From: Nymphalis io
Lineage: Eukaryota > Arthropoda > Insecta > Lepidoptera > Nymphalidae
DNA length: 64,000 bases
Direction: 5' to 3'
Assembly: GCF_905147045.1 (NCBI RefSeq)
Contig: NC_065902.1
Location: forward strand, 11,973,377 to 12,037,376
The notes below the pieces were generated by a model. The model was not told the origin of the DNA. It searched no databases and saw nothing but the letters and a program-made list of their open reading frames with translations. Made by a program: the position numbers and the translations under genes. Shown piece after piece: positions 12,701 through 23,371 of this stretch (the first letter of the stretch is position 1; every line of letters starts with the position of its first letter).

Positions 12701-15700
12701 CTTAGGCTACGCAGCATTTCGGTAAATTGTTCCAGCGACTCTGCTATGATGACGATATCATCGGCAAATCGAAGGTGTGAGATGTACTCGCCGTTTACAT
12801 TGACTCCATAACCAGTCCAATCCAGTGTCTTGAAAACATCTTCCAACGCGTTGGTAAACAGTTCGGGGATATTACATCCCCCTGTCTCACCCCCCTGCGC
12901 AGTTGGATCGCCTTCGTCTTACAGTCCTGGATATGGACAGTCATTGTAGCGGCGTTGTACAGACATCTCAGTACCTCAATATATCTCCAATCGATATGAC
13001 ATCTCTGCAATGAGTCGAGCACTGCCCAGGTTTCGATGGAGTCAAAGGCTTTTTTGTAATCCACAAAAGCTATACACAGCGGCTGATTGTACTCTTCGGT
13101 CTTCTGCACAATCTGCCGAACAGTATGGATGTGGTCTACGGTGCTGTAGCCTGATCGAAAGCCGGCTTGCTCTGGGGGCTGGAACTCGTTAAGTCGTCTG
13201 GCGAGACGGTTAGTGACGACTCTTGAGATCAGCTTATACACGTGACTCAGGAGGGAGATTGGTCTGTAGTTTTTCAATAGGGTTTTATCACCTTTCTTGA
13301 AAAACAGTACCACCTCACTACCGTTCCACGTTTCTGGGGTCTTGCCACGTTCGATGGCGAAATTAAAGAGGCTTGCTAGCTCTTTCAGGACCAGAGTCCC
13401 GCCTGCCTTAAGCAACTCTGTTGTGATTCCGTCATCTCCCGGAGCTTTGTTGTTTATAAGCTGTTCTAGAGCCGCCCTAATCTCGCCTTGGTCAACGACC
13501 GGGAGCTCCTCGGAGTAATAGCGCGTAAGAGGGGCGCGCTGGTCATCAAGACTGATTCCCACAGGTTTATCCGATCTTGAAGAGAACAACTGCCCATAAA
13601 ACCTCTCCGACAATCTCAGGCCTAGAGGTAACGACCCCACCATTTTCAGTTTTAAGTTTTGTCAGACGCGGCCACCCAAACTTGCGAGCGAACACTTTCG
13701 ATCCCCGATTTTGCTCAATCCAAGCCTTGATGGCACGGGTATTGGACCATCGGAGATCACGTCGCGTCAGCGTTTTTATTGTTCGGTTTAAGGCCTTATC
13801 TGACAAAAACGATGGTAGTTCTCGTCGTTTCCTCGTGAGCTCGAGTGTCTCAGAGAGTTTTGGTGCGTTGTCTCTTCTCTGTGGCGGAAAATACTTACGG
13901 GTAATGTGTTTTGTAGTATTTTGACCAGCGTGTCGGTTTTCTCATCAATACTGCTTACGGTTTCCAACGCGGTGAATTGATTTTGAAGTTCCATTTGGAA
14001 CTTTTCGGAGCCTTGAGCAGCTTGGAGCATAGTAGGTCTGAGAGTAGACCTCATCATTCTCGATCTTTCGGCTTTGAAGTCGATATTTAGAGTGCCTCGA
14101 ACCAAGTGGTGATCACTTCCGGTATTAAACCTGTTGATCACTGAGACATCTCTAAATATGTGCCTTTTATTCGAAATGATAAAGTCTATCTCGTTTCTTG
14201 TCACGTTATCGGGGCTTTGCCAGGTCCACCTCCTCTGGGGCTTTTTTTGAAAGAAAGAATTCATCATAAAGAGCCCCTGCGCTTCGAGAAAGTTTACCAG
14301 CATTTGCCCCCTGTGATTTCTGCAGCCCAAGCCGTAAGGTCCGACTTTCGATTCACCGCTATCTTGTACTCCCACTTTAGCATTAAAGTCTCCCATAACA
14401 ACATTGTAGTGGGCCTTCGAGGCGTTGTTGAGGGCCTTTGCAATGTCCATGTAAATCGCTTTTACCACATCATCAGAGTATGCCGAAGTTGGCGCATATA
14501 CCTGTACAACCTGTTTTCAGGGAGTACCTGTCGGAAAGTTTTAGAACAAGGTACGCTACCCGGTTCGACACACTACTGATTTCCACAATGCTGCTAATGA
14601 GATCCTTTTTGACTAGAAAACCGACACTACCCTGGGAGAGATTATCACCTTCGCGGAAGTAGAGTAAGTTACCGGACTCTAGAGTTATCGTGTCCTCCCT
14701 CTGTCTTCGGACTTCAGATAACCCCAGTATATGCCAGTTTATATGACTTAACTCTACTTCTAATTCGTCAAGGTGATGGTCCAGCCTTCTCGAGCGTCCA
14801 TTATACGTTGCCATGTTTAGTCGTTTTTTATGGTAGTCTGCCATGAACCGGTGATCGTTCGCACCCCCCGCCCTGCCGATACCGCGACCACTTCCTTAGT
14901 CGGGCCTAGCGGGCTTGCTGGTAACTGAGGGCTTTTTTTTTAAACGCATCTACCATCTGGGAGGGTTTGCCCATACTCGCCGCGCTGGGCAGGCGTGTTG
15001 GCGAGCGCAGTAGGGGGTTAGGTGGTTTATGGGTGGGATGCTGCTGCCCATCCCCCCTTTTCCCTGTCCTTTAGTCGCCTTTTATGACACCCACGGGATG
15101 ATATTGGGGGAGTGCAATTCTAAGCCGGCACTCCACGGTAAAATGGTAACATACAATACCATAATTGTAAAAAAGTTTTAATTCTATTAGATGAACAGAA
15201 CCATGCGTAAACATATAGAATATCAATAGAAATAAGCATTCATTGTAACACTCTATCATTGATTTAATTCTCCATAGCGATCTTAATGTTTTAATATTTT
15301 TAGTAATTGCACACTCACCACACACTACTGTACCACACGCAGTATACACATAGTCAGTGTCCGTTCCCTCGCGAAGGCTACTATATAAGTGTGCGGCAGG
15401 GCGAGCTGTCGCTGGGCGAGGACGGCGCGGGCCGCGTGTCGGTGGGCGGCCCGCTGCGCCAGTGCGCGGGCGCGCTGGGCGTGGCGGAGCAGGCGCTGAC
15501 GGCGGCGCTGGCGGGCCGCATCCTGGCGGCCGGCGGGGACCTCGTCAGCAAGGAGCACTCGCAGTCCGACGCCGACTACACGCGCCTGGCGCTGGCCAAG
15601 GCCGCCTACGACAGGCTCTTCACGTGGATCGTGCAGCAGGTGGGCGAGGCGGGACCGAAGCTGATAGCTGAGGGACTATTATTCTTGTTTATACCAGTAA

Positions 15701-18700
15701 CAATAACGATTCATTTGTTTTTTCTGGTGAAAATATCTTCAAGTAACACAGGTGACCTGTTTTTTTTTCAGTATAAATGTGTGTATTCGTTCCATTAAGG
15801 ATAAACTATTATTATATATTACCAATATAATTCTTTCATACGGAAACCACTTTGTAAAGAAATAAAGATATTTTATATAAGCTCTCATTTTCAGATCAAC
15901 AAAAAAATCGAAGCGCCAGAGAACACGTACAAAAGCTCACTAATCGGCGTGCTAGATATATACGGCTTCGAGATCTTCGACACGAACAGCTTCGAACAGT
16001 TCTGCATCAACTACTGTAACGAGAAGTTGCAGCAACTATTCATTGGTAAATTAAATTATCGCATAAGAATCAATTCATTTGAAAGATTCATTTGTTCCCC
16101 CTAGGCCCCCTCCCTTGTCACGTATTCTATCGCTAAACAGCAACTTAGTATCGTTGTTATGTTAGGGTTAGTTAATATTTCTTACTGATGTATGTAAATA
16201 TCATCTGACATATTTGTGGGGTTGTTTTAAAATCGAGAACGAGCAGAGTTATAAGAATAAGTGAAGCAATTGAAAAATCTTCTAAAGGTAGTCTGTTTTT
16301 GAACCCCGCTATTATAGTTACACTGAAATTGACTATAAAAGTACAACAATTTAAGGTCTATCTTCCAGAGCTGGTATTAAAACAAGAACAGGAGGAATAC
16401 GCCCGCGAGGGTATCCAGTGGACTCCCGTGCAGTACTTTAATAACAGGATCATCTGTGAGCTGGTGGACGCGCCGCACCAGGGCATCATCGCCATCATGG
16501 ACGAGGCTTGCTTGAACCCTACCAAGGTACTAGCTCAAGTTTATTTTATTTTTTAATCTTGTATAAAAACTAATCCTTAAAAATATTAAGAATTCCGTAG
16601 GGATCTAGTTTGAGTCATGTCTCAATTATAGTTCATGTTAATGATAACATATTGTTAAGTTATAGTATAACTTTTTTTTTTTTGAATAAAGAAAATTATG
16701 AAATTATTTTATATAAACTTGGCAAGATAAGGTTTCAAGTCCCGGTTTAATACAAACTATAAGAAAGTTTTATGAATAAAAAAATATACTTTGTCGATAG
16801 ATATCTGATGCACAATTGCTGGAGGCGATGGACAAGAGGCTAAATGGACACAAACACTACACGTCCCGTCAACTCTGTCCGACAGATAAGAAACTCAAAC
16901 ATGGCGTCGATTTTCGGATAACGTAAGTTTTATATGACTCTTAAATAACTTTATAATGATATTATATAATACATTTATATTATAAATAATATATCTCTCG
17001 CAGGCACTACGCGGGAGACGTGACGTACGCCGTGACGGGCTTCATGGACAAGAACAAGGACTCGCTGTGGCAGGACCTCAAGCGCCTGCTGCACGCCTCG
17101 AGCAACGACGCGCTGCGGGACATGTGGCCCGAGGGGGCGGCGCGCCTGCAGCAGGTGGGCTCCGCTTGTAGCCTATCACTATGCCCGATATGCTATATTA
17201 CAAAACAAAAAAAATGTTTGATGTCGTTTTGCTTGGTTCCATGCAATCAGATATTATGGTTACTTTTATTTAACTACAACGCAAAATCGTAATCGAGTCG
17301 GAAAATGTGAGTCTTATATCTGTATGACGTCGGCCACATGTTACCAACATTAAATCGATCTCATATTTAATAATTCTCAGACGTCGAAGCGCCCCCCGTC
17401 CGCGGCCAGCCTGTTCCGCAGCTCCATGTCGGCGCTGGTGGCCGGCCTCACCAGCAAGGAGCCGTTCTACGTGCGCTGCGTGAAGCCGAACCCCGTGCAG
17501 TCGCCCAACATGTGGGACGAGCAGCTGGTGCGGCACCAGGTGGCCTACCTGGGGCTGGTGGAGAACGTGCGCGTGCGGCGCGCCGGGTTCGCGTCCCGCC
17601 AGCGCTACGACCGCTTCCTGCAGCGCTACAAGATGCTGTCGCAGTACACGTGGCCCAACTTCCGCGGCGCGGGCGCGCGCGACGCCGTGGCCGTGCTGCT
17701 GCGCGACCTGCAGCTGGCCGACGTGCAGTTCGGCCACACCAAGCTGTTCATCCGCAGCGCGCGCACCGTGCACGCGCTGGAGGCGGCGCGCGCCGACCTC
17801 GTGCCGTCCATCGTCGTGCTGCTGCAGAAGCTGTGGCGCGGCACGCTGGCGCGCATCAAGTACCGCAAGATGAAGGCCGCCATCGTCATCTACAACGCTT
17901 GGAAGTTTGTATATTATTTCACTTTTCCGATTCATTTTTGCTCACATTTTAGTAGACCTAAAATTACCTAATTTCTCTTGTCCTTCTCCCTTGTCCAGAC
18001 GCTACCGCTTCCGCCGCTACATCGGGTCGCTCCAGAGCGAGCTGCAGCGCAACCGCGGCGTGATACGGCGCTGGCCCCCCGGTGGCGGCCGCGCGGCCCC
18101 CATGCTGCAGGGGGCCTACCGTCGCTGGCGCGCGTACCTCACGCTGCGCGCCGTGCCCTGCGAGCAGTGGCCGCAGCTGAAGCTCAAGATCTGCGCCGCC
18201 AGCGCGCTGCGCTCGCGTCGCCCGCAGTGGGGCGCCACCCGCGAGTGGAGGGGAGACTATCTGGCTCTCGACTCGTATAATAACAAAGCTGGTGAGTTTG
18301 GATCATGTATATCTCAAGTGGCTTTGATAACGCGATAATATAAATTAAATTGTAACTTATGTTCTATATATTTAATTCTACATAAATATGCTTCGAACGA
18401 TTGGGCACCTTGTAATTTTCTGTCAACCTAACTACTTATGCTTTTTTCTGTTTGTTGATCATTCATTTAAGTTTAATTTCGCTTTTTCTTCCAAATTATT
18501 CACATTCACTCATTAATTCATTCATACGCATATATGAATAATATAATGATGAAAATTTTATTAATTTCCAGCGACATACCGATCAGCGATGTCGAATCTC
18601 CAACGATCGCAGAACATCGGCAAGGCGCTCTTCTCGTGCAAGATCCACAAGTTCAACCGCTACAACAAGCTGGCCGAGAGATGTCTGCTCATAACGGAAT

Positions 18701-19827
18701 CAGCGATATACAAACTGGACGCTAATTCCTTTAAGCCTTTGAAGAAACCCACTCCGATCACAGAGGTGGGATATTTCGTTCATTATAAAATTTTACTGAT
18801 GTGCACTATTTTCTTTTCTTATTATATTTGGTAAGCGGAATTGGCAAATTTGGTAAGCGGATTTGGCCACCTGATTCTAAGTGGTTACCGCTGCCTATAT
18901 AGATATTGGCTATGTAAAAAATATTATCCATTCCTTACATCACCGATGCGTAACCTTCAAAATTAAGAAATTGAGTCGCATTTAATTAAATTGGCTCATA
19001 TGCCCTTCAAGGCGCAACACAAGAGTACTATAATAGAAAGTGTTATTTGACGGTAGAATACTTAGACTTGCACAAAGTTCCACAGCTTACAAGCTCTATC
19101 AACTGCGCCATGTTCTTAATTATTCCATGGAAAATTGTATTTTCAACATTTTGTCAATTGTTAATTTAATATGACTCTTCGTTCGTAGGTTGGAGCAGTG
19201 CGCGTGATGAGTAGCGAAGCGCAGCTTGTGGTTATCAGTGTGCCGTCGGCGCGCAACGACTTGGTGGTGGGGGTGGTACCACCGACGCCCGAGCCCCCCA
19301 CTGCCGCGGCAGACTTGCTCGGCGAGCTGATCGGCGTGCTGGCGCATCGCTACAATCTGTAAGTGTCGATAACAGTGATGCCTCCGTTTAACATTCTGGA
19401 TATATTATGTTTACATTCTTTTTTCAAATCATAAACAATCAAATCATATCAATAGTACTGAGAAATTGCATTGCAAATTGAAATTGCATTGTTAGATATT
19501 TAGTATCGATAGTCGGTGAAAATCCCCGTCACGACGAAATCGTCGATCGTGCAAGAACAGATCTATCTTTACACCAAAAGCGCCACAGCGCCCCACTCGT
19601 ATCGACTGCCAAATGACGTGTCCCCCGTGGCCAGGCTGTCGGGCGCGGAGCTGGCGCTGGAGGTGGAGAGCGGCGCCACGACGCGCTGCACGCTGGGCGG
19701 CAAGGCGCGCGCGCTGCAGCTGCCCGCGCCCGCGCCGGCAGCGCCCGCACCCGCGGCGCCCGCGCCCGCGCCCTTCACGCACGCGCACAACGTCATCACG
19801 TACCACCCCGCCTCCGCGCGCGCCTAG
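6590..19827 (+). CDS. Myo31DF: Unconventional myosin ID (class I myosin), 5' partial
   Basis: Actin-based motor: ATP-driven head, IQ neck binding calmodulin-like light chains, and a basic TH1 tail for membrane phospholipids. In flies myosin ID sets left-right asymmetry (family knowledge). Exons: 6590-6770, 8623-8744, 9670-9889, 10758-10955, 15400-15639 (start uncertain), 15895-16045, 16369-16526, 16801-16922, 17004-17154, 17381-17904, 17999-18291, 18572-18765, 19189-19358, 19635-19827. All junctions are GT-AG and phases agree, giving about 971 residues. The first base completes a codon from an upstream exon not found, so about 35-40 N-terminal residues are missing. Motifs: P-loop GESGAGKT, switch I NDNSSRFGKY, switch II LDIYGFEIF, the actin-contact region around FYVRCVKPN, an IQ motif LQKLWRGTLAR, and TH1 from about CEQWPQLKLKI. 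Fly myosin ID is about 1,010 residues. The match in the P-loop exon and C-terminus favours ID over IC (Myo61F). Confidence 0.93.
7154..7430 (-). repeat. SINE-A copy 3
   Basis: Near full-length copy in the first myosin intron. Its 5' end (right side) is truncated after 'gacgagcttgcacaaa'. Confidence 0.8.
7468..7580 (-). repeat. SINE-B 3' fragment
   Basis: Diverged 3' half of SINE-B in reverse: 'agtgctgggcaaaaggct..cttccgagaagaagctttggagcatattccacg'. Confidence 0.6.
7985..8062 (+). repeat. SINE-B 3' fragment
   Basis: 'agcagcatggtgaagttagctccaaaccttctc ... cccaacagtgggatatcgacaggct' matches the last 80 bp of SINE-B. Confidence 0.6.
8175..8470 (-). repeat. SINE-B, degraded copy
   Basis: The head, read on the minus strand as agccgagatggcctagtggttagaacgcgtgaatc, is clear near 8430-8468. 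The rest has diverged. Confidence 0.65.
8623..8744 (+). CDS. Myo31DF: Myosin ID exon carrying the P-loop
   Basis: Encodes the ATP-binding loop ISGESGAGKTEASK and the following helix. Two donors are possible. The one at 8722 gives phase 0 and does not fit the next exon. The one at 8745 (GACAG|gtaacg) leaves two bases that complete an Arg codon with the next exon's first base, giving DRVKNVLIQSN, so 8744 is used as the end. Confidence 0.92.
8960..9180 (-). repeat. SINE-A, degraded copy
   Basis: Diverged copy: 'gggctacctgatgggaagtggtca' to 'gagtaggtgatacctatccag'. Confidence 0.65.
9450..9640 (+). repeat. SINE-D 3' part
   Basis: Matches the 3' half of the SINE-D copy at 28.1 kb ('gattatgagagttggggaatagagaga', 'gaggacatcatcat'). 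Confidence 0.65.
9935..10165 (-). repeat. SINE-B copy
   Basis: Read on minus: head near 10165 (agccgagatggcctagtggtaagaacgcgtgaatc), then 'cgtgaggaaacctgcatg', 'ttccaccaacccgcattggagcagcgtggtggaataagct', and a tail ending 'agcccagcagtgggac'. Confidence 0.75.
10512..10635 (+). repeat. SINE-A 3' fragment
   Basis: 5'-truncated copy from 'ttcccaaggttggtggcgcattgg' to 'cgcctacctttataaaaaaaat'. Confidence 0.75.
11455..11580 (-). repeat. SINE-A fragment next to a TA microsatellite
   Basis: Central part of SINE-A ('attgtaagaaatgtcaaccatcgcttacgtcaccaatgcg') immediately after a (TA)n run at about 11438-11461. Confidence 0.65.
11990..15125 (-). mobile_element. RTE-type non-LTR retrotransposon (broken)
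   Basis: LINE inside the intron after the myosin exon 10758-10955, antisense to the gene. Reading the minus strand from about 14844: AP-endonuclease segment (MATYNGRSRRLDHH, ILGLSEVRRQRED); reverse transcriptase with KGDKTLLKNYRPISLL, motif A FVDYKKAFDSIE, motif B GVRQGDVISP and motif C FADDIVIIAES; then a C-terminal segment ending WLTKGC at about 12007. The segments fall in different frames (breaks near 14470, 13790, 13600, 12850 and 12550), so this copy cannot make a full protein. The 5' leader (15060-15120, 'ttttatgacacccacggg..agccggcactccacgg') and the 3' tail of GATT-type repeats at 11990-12010 are typical of RTE elements. Confidence 0.88.
15400..15639 (+). CDS. Myo31DF: Myosin ID exon with uncertain 5' boundary
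   Basis: GC-rich exon (G/C at most third positions) for the helices around LAKAAYDRLFTWIVQQ. The preceding exon ends in phase 0 with AGVILL. Phase-compatible acceptors are at 15358 (15 residues before the ELSL motif) and 15400 (one residue before). Fly myosin ID has about 10 residues there, starting with the conserved Gly-Asn after HL. Neither choice restores Gly-Asn, so a micro-exon in the 10956-15357 intron is possible. Confidence 0.75.
17381..17904 (+). CDS. Myo31DF: Myosin ID exon: end of motor, converter and first IQ
   Basis: The largest exon (524 bp), very rich in G+C. It encodes KEPFYVRCVKPN, YLGLVENVRVRRAGF, YKMLSQYTWPNF and the IQ motif LQKLWRGTLARIKYRK. It ends in phase 2, joining AA|A (Lys) to the exon at 17999. 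Open frames in other frames and on the minus strand here are composition artefacts of the GC-rich exon. Confidence 0.95.
18845..19095 (-). repeat. SINE-A, degraded copy in a myosin intron
   Basis: Diverged: 'tttggccacctgattctaagtggttacc' to 'agacttgcacaaagttcc'. Confidence 0.6.
19635..19827 (+). CDS. Myo31DF: Myosin ID last coding exon, with Pro/Ala stretch
   Basis: Acceptor ggccag|G completes the CTG codon left by the exon ending at 19358. It gives LSGAELALEVESGATTRC and LGGKARALQL, which align with the end of fly TH1. A Pro/Ala-alternating tract (19723-19773) follows, then NVITYHPAS and TAG at 19825-19827. The open frame continues upstream to 19516, but that part is out of phase with the donor and is intron. 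Confidence 0.88.
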
Positions 19828-20368
19828 CCGCCCCCCGACGGTCCGAGACGCTCGCCGAGGTCAACGAGGGGCATTCGGAGCAGTCGTGCCACATGTTTAT
19901 CCGTACTATGTGATATATTTAGGTAAATATTTGTGCAGTATTAAGTTTGTGAACTAGTTTCAGTCAATATTGTTCATATATAAACGTTGAAAACAATTTA
20001 ACGTTTAAGTTTATCCTGATGTATATTACGATATTATACATTTTGATGCACAAAAAGAGTTAGGAATGTGTGACGGTCTATGCCCACTCACCCATTACTC
20101 TCCGAGGAAACCGTTAAAGTTCTGCCAACTTAAAAAAACGAACATATTTATTTATGGTTTTAATAGTCATACAAAAATTGTAATTCAATTATAATTCTAT
20201 GATATGTGAATGCATAAAATACTTACAATCAAAATAACATAACTGACATTTGAAGCGGATGATCGTCTTAAAAGTGAAACAAATTACACAAATTGGATTT
20301 TATTTAAAAACGATTGTGATTATGAATTTTTTTGACATTGTATCCGCTGAAACGATGCGATTGTACGA

Positions 20369-20374
20369 AATAAA
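20369..20374 (+). terminator. Candidate poly(A) signal of the myosin gene
   Basis: AATAAA about 540 bp after the myosin stop, followed by a T/G-rich stretch. Other AATAAA-like sites nearby (for example around 20635) are alternatives. Confidence 0.4.
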
Positions 20375-22019
20375 CTATTTTGTACTTTAAATGATATATT
20401 TTGTAATTTATTGCGAATGTTTTAAATAGTACTTAAAATTTTAAACGTCCAATTTGTGAAGATTTTTAAACGTATTCATAATAACAATTTTACTGATAAG
20501 TAATTTTTATCATCACAATATTTAAAATAATTTAAAAGTTAAACTTGGCGTTTTATTTTTTTTATAAAATATAATATTAATGTAATTTTAATAATGTTAT
20601 TTAGATATTGAATTAGAATTAATTTATTACATAAAAATAAATAAGGTTTGTCAGTTCTGGCTAGGTTGAAAAAAAAAATGCTGTAATGGTCCGTGCAAAG
20701 CCAGTGTTTCGCGGAGTAATATTGACAAAATTCATATTAAAACCTATTTATAGTTTAAAAATTACAGTATTTATTTTTTTAAGGCTTAAGAGGCAAATTG
20801 TACTACAATTGATTTACTGTACATATTAATTAGCATGCAATTGCCATTTAAGTGTATAAAAAAAAACTTTAAAACACACCGTGAAACATTAAATTAATTT
20901 TTTATTTAAATAATTTATAATGTTTTGATTTCTTTCATATATAAAAACAGTAATGTCTCTGTTTACATAACGTAAATGTTCTGTTTATTAATAGGTAATA
21001 CAATAATTGTGACAGAAGGAAGAGGTATATATTTATGTGTAATGTATGTACATATGTATAGCCTATTACAACCATAGGTGATTACAGACATACAACCAAC
21101 ATTAACAATTAATTGACTCGATATCATTGGACGAGATCTTCAATAATAATCTATGATGTTCGAGGAAATATAAGTAAAATTAAAATGTTTAAGTGTAATA
21201 CTGTTGTGTTATAAGTAAATATATATTAAACGAGTACTGTTTTCAATGTATATAATATAGCAGAGCTATTAGCAAGTCGCATGGAATATGGAAATGTAAT
21301 GCTCCTTTATCTTTATACCTTTGGTTGGAATAGGCTGTAGTTAAAAAAATATTTATCAACGATTTACTAAGTTTGAACATATTTTATCTGTAAGGAATCG
21401 AACACATCTGCGCGATAGTTCGAATGAATTTAAGACTTGAAAGTGCAACGAAGTTCAATCTGTGTGATATCTTAAAAGCGTTATAGGCTTTTGTTAAATT
21501 ATCTTGTAATTGCTCGAAAATTAAATTTTATTATAATTTATATTTTGCTCGCTTCTCTCGAACGCAGGTGTGTCCGTTCCTTAACTATTATAATAATTAT
21601 AATGTTTGATGTTATTAAATGTTAAAGTATTACAATGTGATACAAAACATCACCAATAGTTCAATAATAATAAATAGATGTCTTTTAAACTTTTTGTCTA
21701 CACACTGTATATTTTACTTGACATAGTTATAAAATTTATAAAAAATAGATTTTATTAAAATGATTAAATTTTAGTATTTATAAATTTTATACTGCACTTT
21801 AGAATTAGTTAAATTCTTATACAATATGCCATATTAATATCTACTTCAAGGACAAATAAAGGTCATTTTTGCTTATCAAAAATTTGATTGAAAATAATGA
21901 GAAATATTAAAGATTTACTTTTATAATAACATATTGTCACATATAACATAACATTAAAACAATATGTTTACAGTATCGAAACTAAAAATACTGTCACCCG
22001 GGACAACATCTTAGTACAT
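20375..22019. other. AT-rich spacer after the myosin gene
   Basis: Very AT-rich, no gene, no repeat family of this window recognised. Part may be an extended 3' UTR. Confidence 0.4.
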
Positions 22020-22140
22020 CTTAGTTTCCAAGGTTGGTGGCGCATTGGGGATGTGGTTATATTTCTTACATTGCCAATGTCTATAGTTGGTGACCACTTA
22101 CCATAAAATGGCCCATTTGTCAGCCTGCCTACCTATTTGA
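22020..22140 (+). repeat. SINE-A 3' fragment
   Basis: 'tttccaaggttggtggcgcattggggatgtgg ... cctgcctacctattt', 5'-truncated. Confidence 0.7.
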
Positions 22141-22387
22141 AATTACAATACTTATAAAAAAGTGGATACTGACCAACAGCATGCGTATATTTCACCAGAG
22201 TTCATCGTAAGCGTTTCTGTTTATTTTCACCTGAGATTAGAATCGCTTTAGTCGAAATACTCCTCTGGTTAGTACCTGGCATTGTACATAATGTTCACGA
22301 ATATATATATGTTGCCTTATACGCGAATATCTGAACCCTTCTTTAACGTTATTAAGGACTGTCCTTTAAATTTAATATTTTGACAAT

Positions 22388-22515
22388 AAACCGCCTTATA
22401 AACGTTTAGATAATGATTGAACAATGCTTTGTCTTCTTCATTCGAATGTCAAATTAATAATGATAGAAAGAGAGAAATAAATAAACAGCCGTTAATAAAC
22501 GTTTATAAGTAAGAT
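22388..22515. mobile_element. MITE family E copy 3
   Basis: Core 'ttcgaatgtcaaattaataatgatagaaagagagaaat' and an end 'taaacgtttataagtaagatc' matching the family terminal repeat. Confidence 0.65.
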
Positions 22516-22519
22516 CGAA

Positions 22520-23034
22520 AGTGTATGAAGATTATTTACAAATATTTGTTTAATTAATATGAGATTTTACATTTTAAAACTGTAAAAGTCACGTTTTCTT
22601 AATTTTTTAATTCAAATAATAAAATTTTGTTTGTACTATTTTTTTTTTCAATATATATAATTTTGATATTGGAAATGGTCTTAATATAATAAAATTACAA
22701 TTTATATTATGTATTTTTAAAACTATTTTATTGTCCATTAAAGTCAATGAAATTTAACAAAATATAATAATGTTTTAAATATTAATGAAATTGTTTCAAC
22801 ACTGACGATTTTTTGGTTGTTTAAAATTGTACAAATTTCAAACTAAATGATTCATAGTCAATAATATTGTAAGTATGTAGAACAACGATGTTAGAGTTAT
22901 TTAATTTGTATATAATTGTTATGTTATGTTTAGTGATAACTGTAAGACGTGCCTTCGTATGGTGCCATGAGGTTTGTAATAAAGGCAATATTTACAGCAG
23001 GTGTGTTTTATTTACCTATATAAAAATAATGTGC
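22520..23034. other. AT-rich spacer
   Basis: No gene seen. The 63-codon frame at 22888-23079 runs into SINE-D and is not called. Confidence 0.35.
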
Positions 23035-23368
23035 TCTAGACCGATTTCGGCCACGGCAGCCAATCGCAAGAAAGATTAGCCAACTACGCAGGAGATATTA
23101 TAGTGCACAAGTGTGTGCGCAGACACAGGTGCACTCTCTATTCCGTAACTCTTTTAATCCGATGGGACGGAAATCCGACACGATCGGAAAGAGTTAGGCG
23201 CACGACCAACGGCTTTACGTGCTTTCCGAGGCACGGGAGTGAACACCATTCCAACTTCCAGATGCCGGGCTGCTACTGAGAATTTCCCTACAGAAAAACC
23301 CAATAATTTTTTATCGGCCCAACATGGGAATTGAACCCAGTACTTCCGGGTTTGCGGCCTTACATTAA
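23035..23368 (-). repeat. SINE-D copy
   Basis: Minus-strand copy. The tRNA-like head is at the right end ('gggaattgaacccag' is the reversed B box, near 23327-23341). The 3' end is at 23035 ('ctagaccgatttcggcca'). Confidence 0.75.
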
Positions 23369-23371
23369 GCC

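Noticed and set aside
15325..15671. Other-frame open frames over the myosin exon at 15.4 kb
   Set aside because: Ala/Arg/Gly-rich shadows of the true frame caused by high GC.
17270..17935. Minus-strand 221-codon open frame
   Set aside because: Antisense to a GC-rich myosin exon. Ala/Arg/His-rich with no domain; a composition shadow.
19516..19634. Upstream extension of the last myosin exon (open frame from 19516)
   Set aside because: No acceptor there fits the phase of the donor at 19359. The acceptor at 19634/19635 fits and restores alignment with the TH1 tail.
6590..19827. Myosin IC (Myo61F) identity
   Set aside because: The P-loop exon, converter and C-terminal segments fit myosin ID better. 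This is by memory of the families; a tree would settle it.
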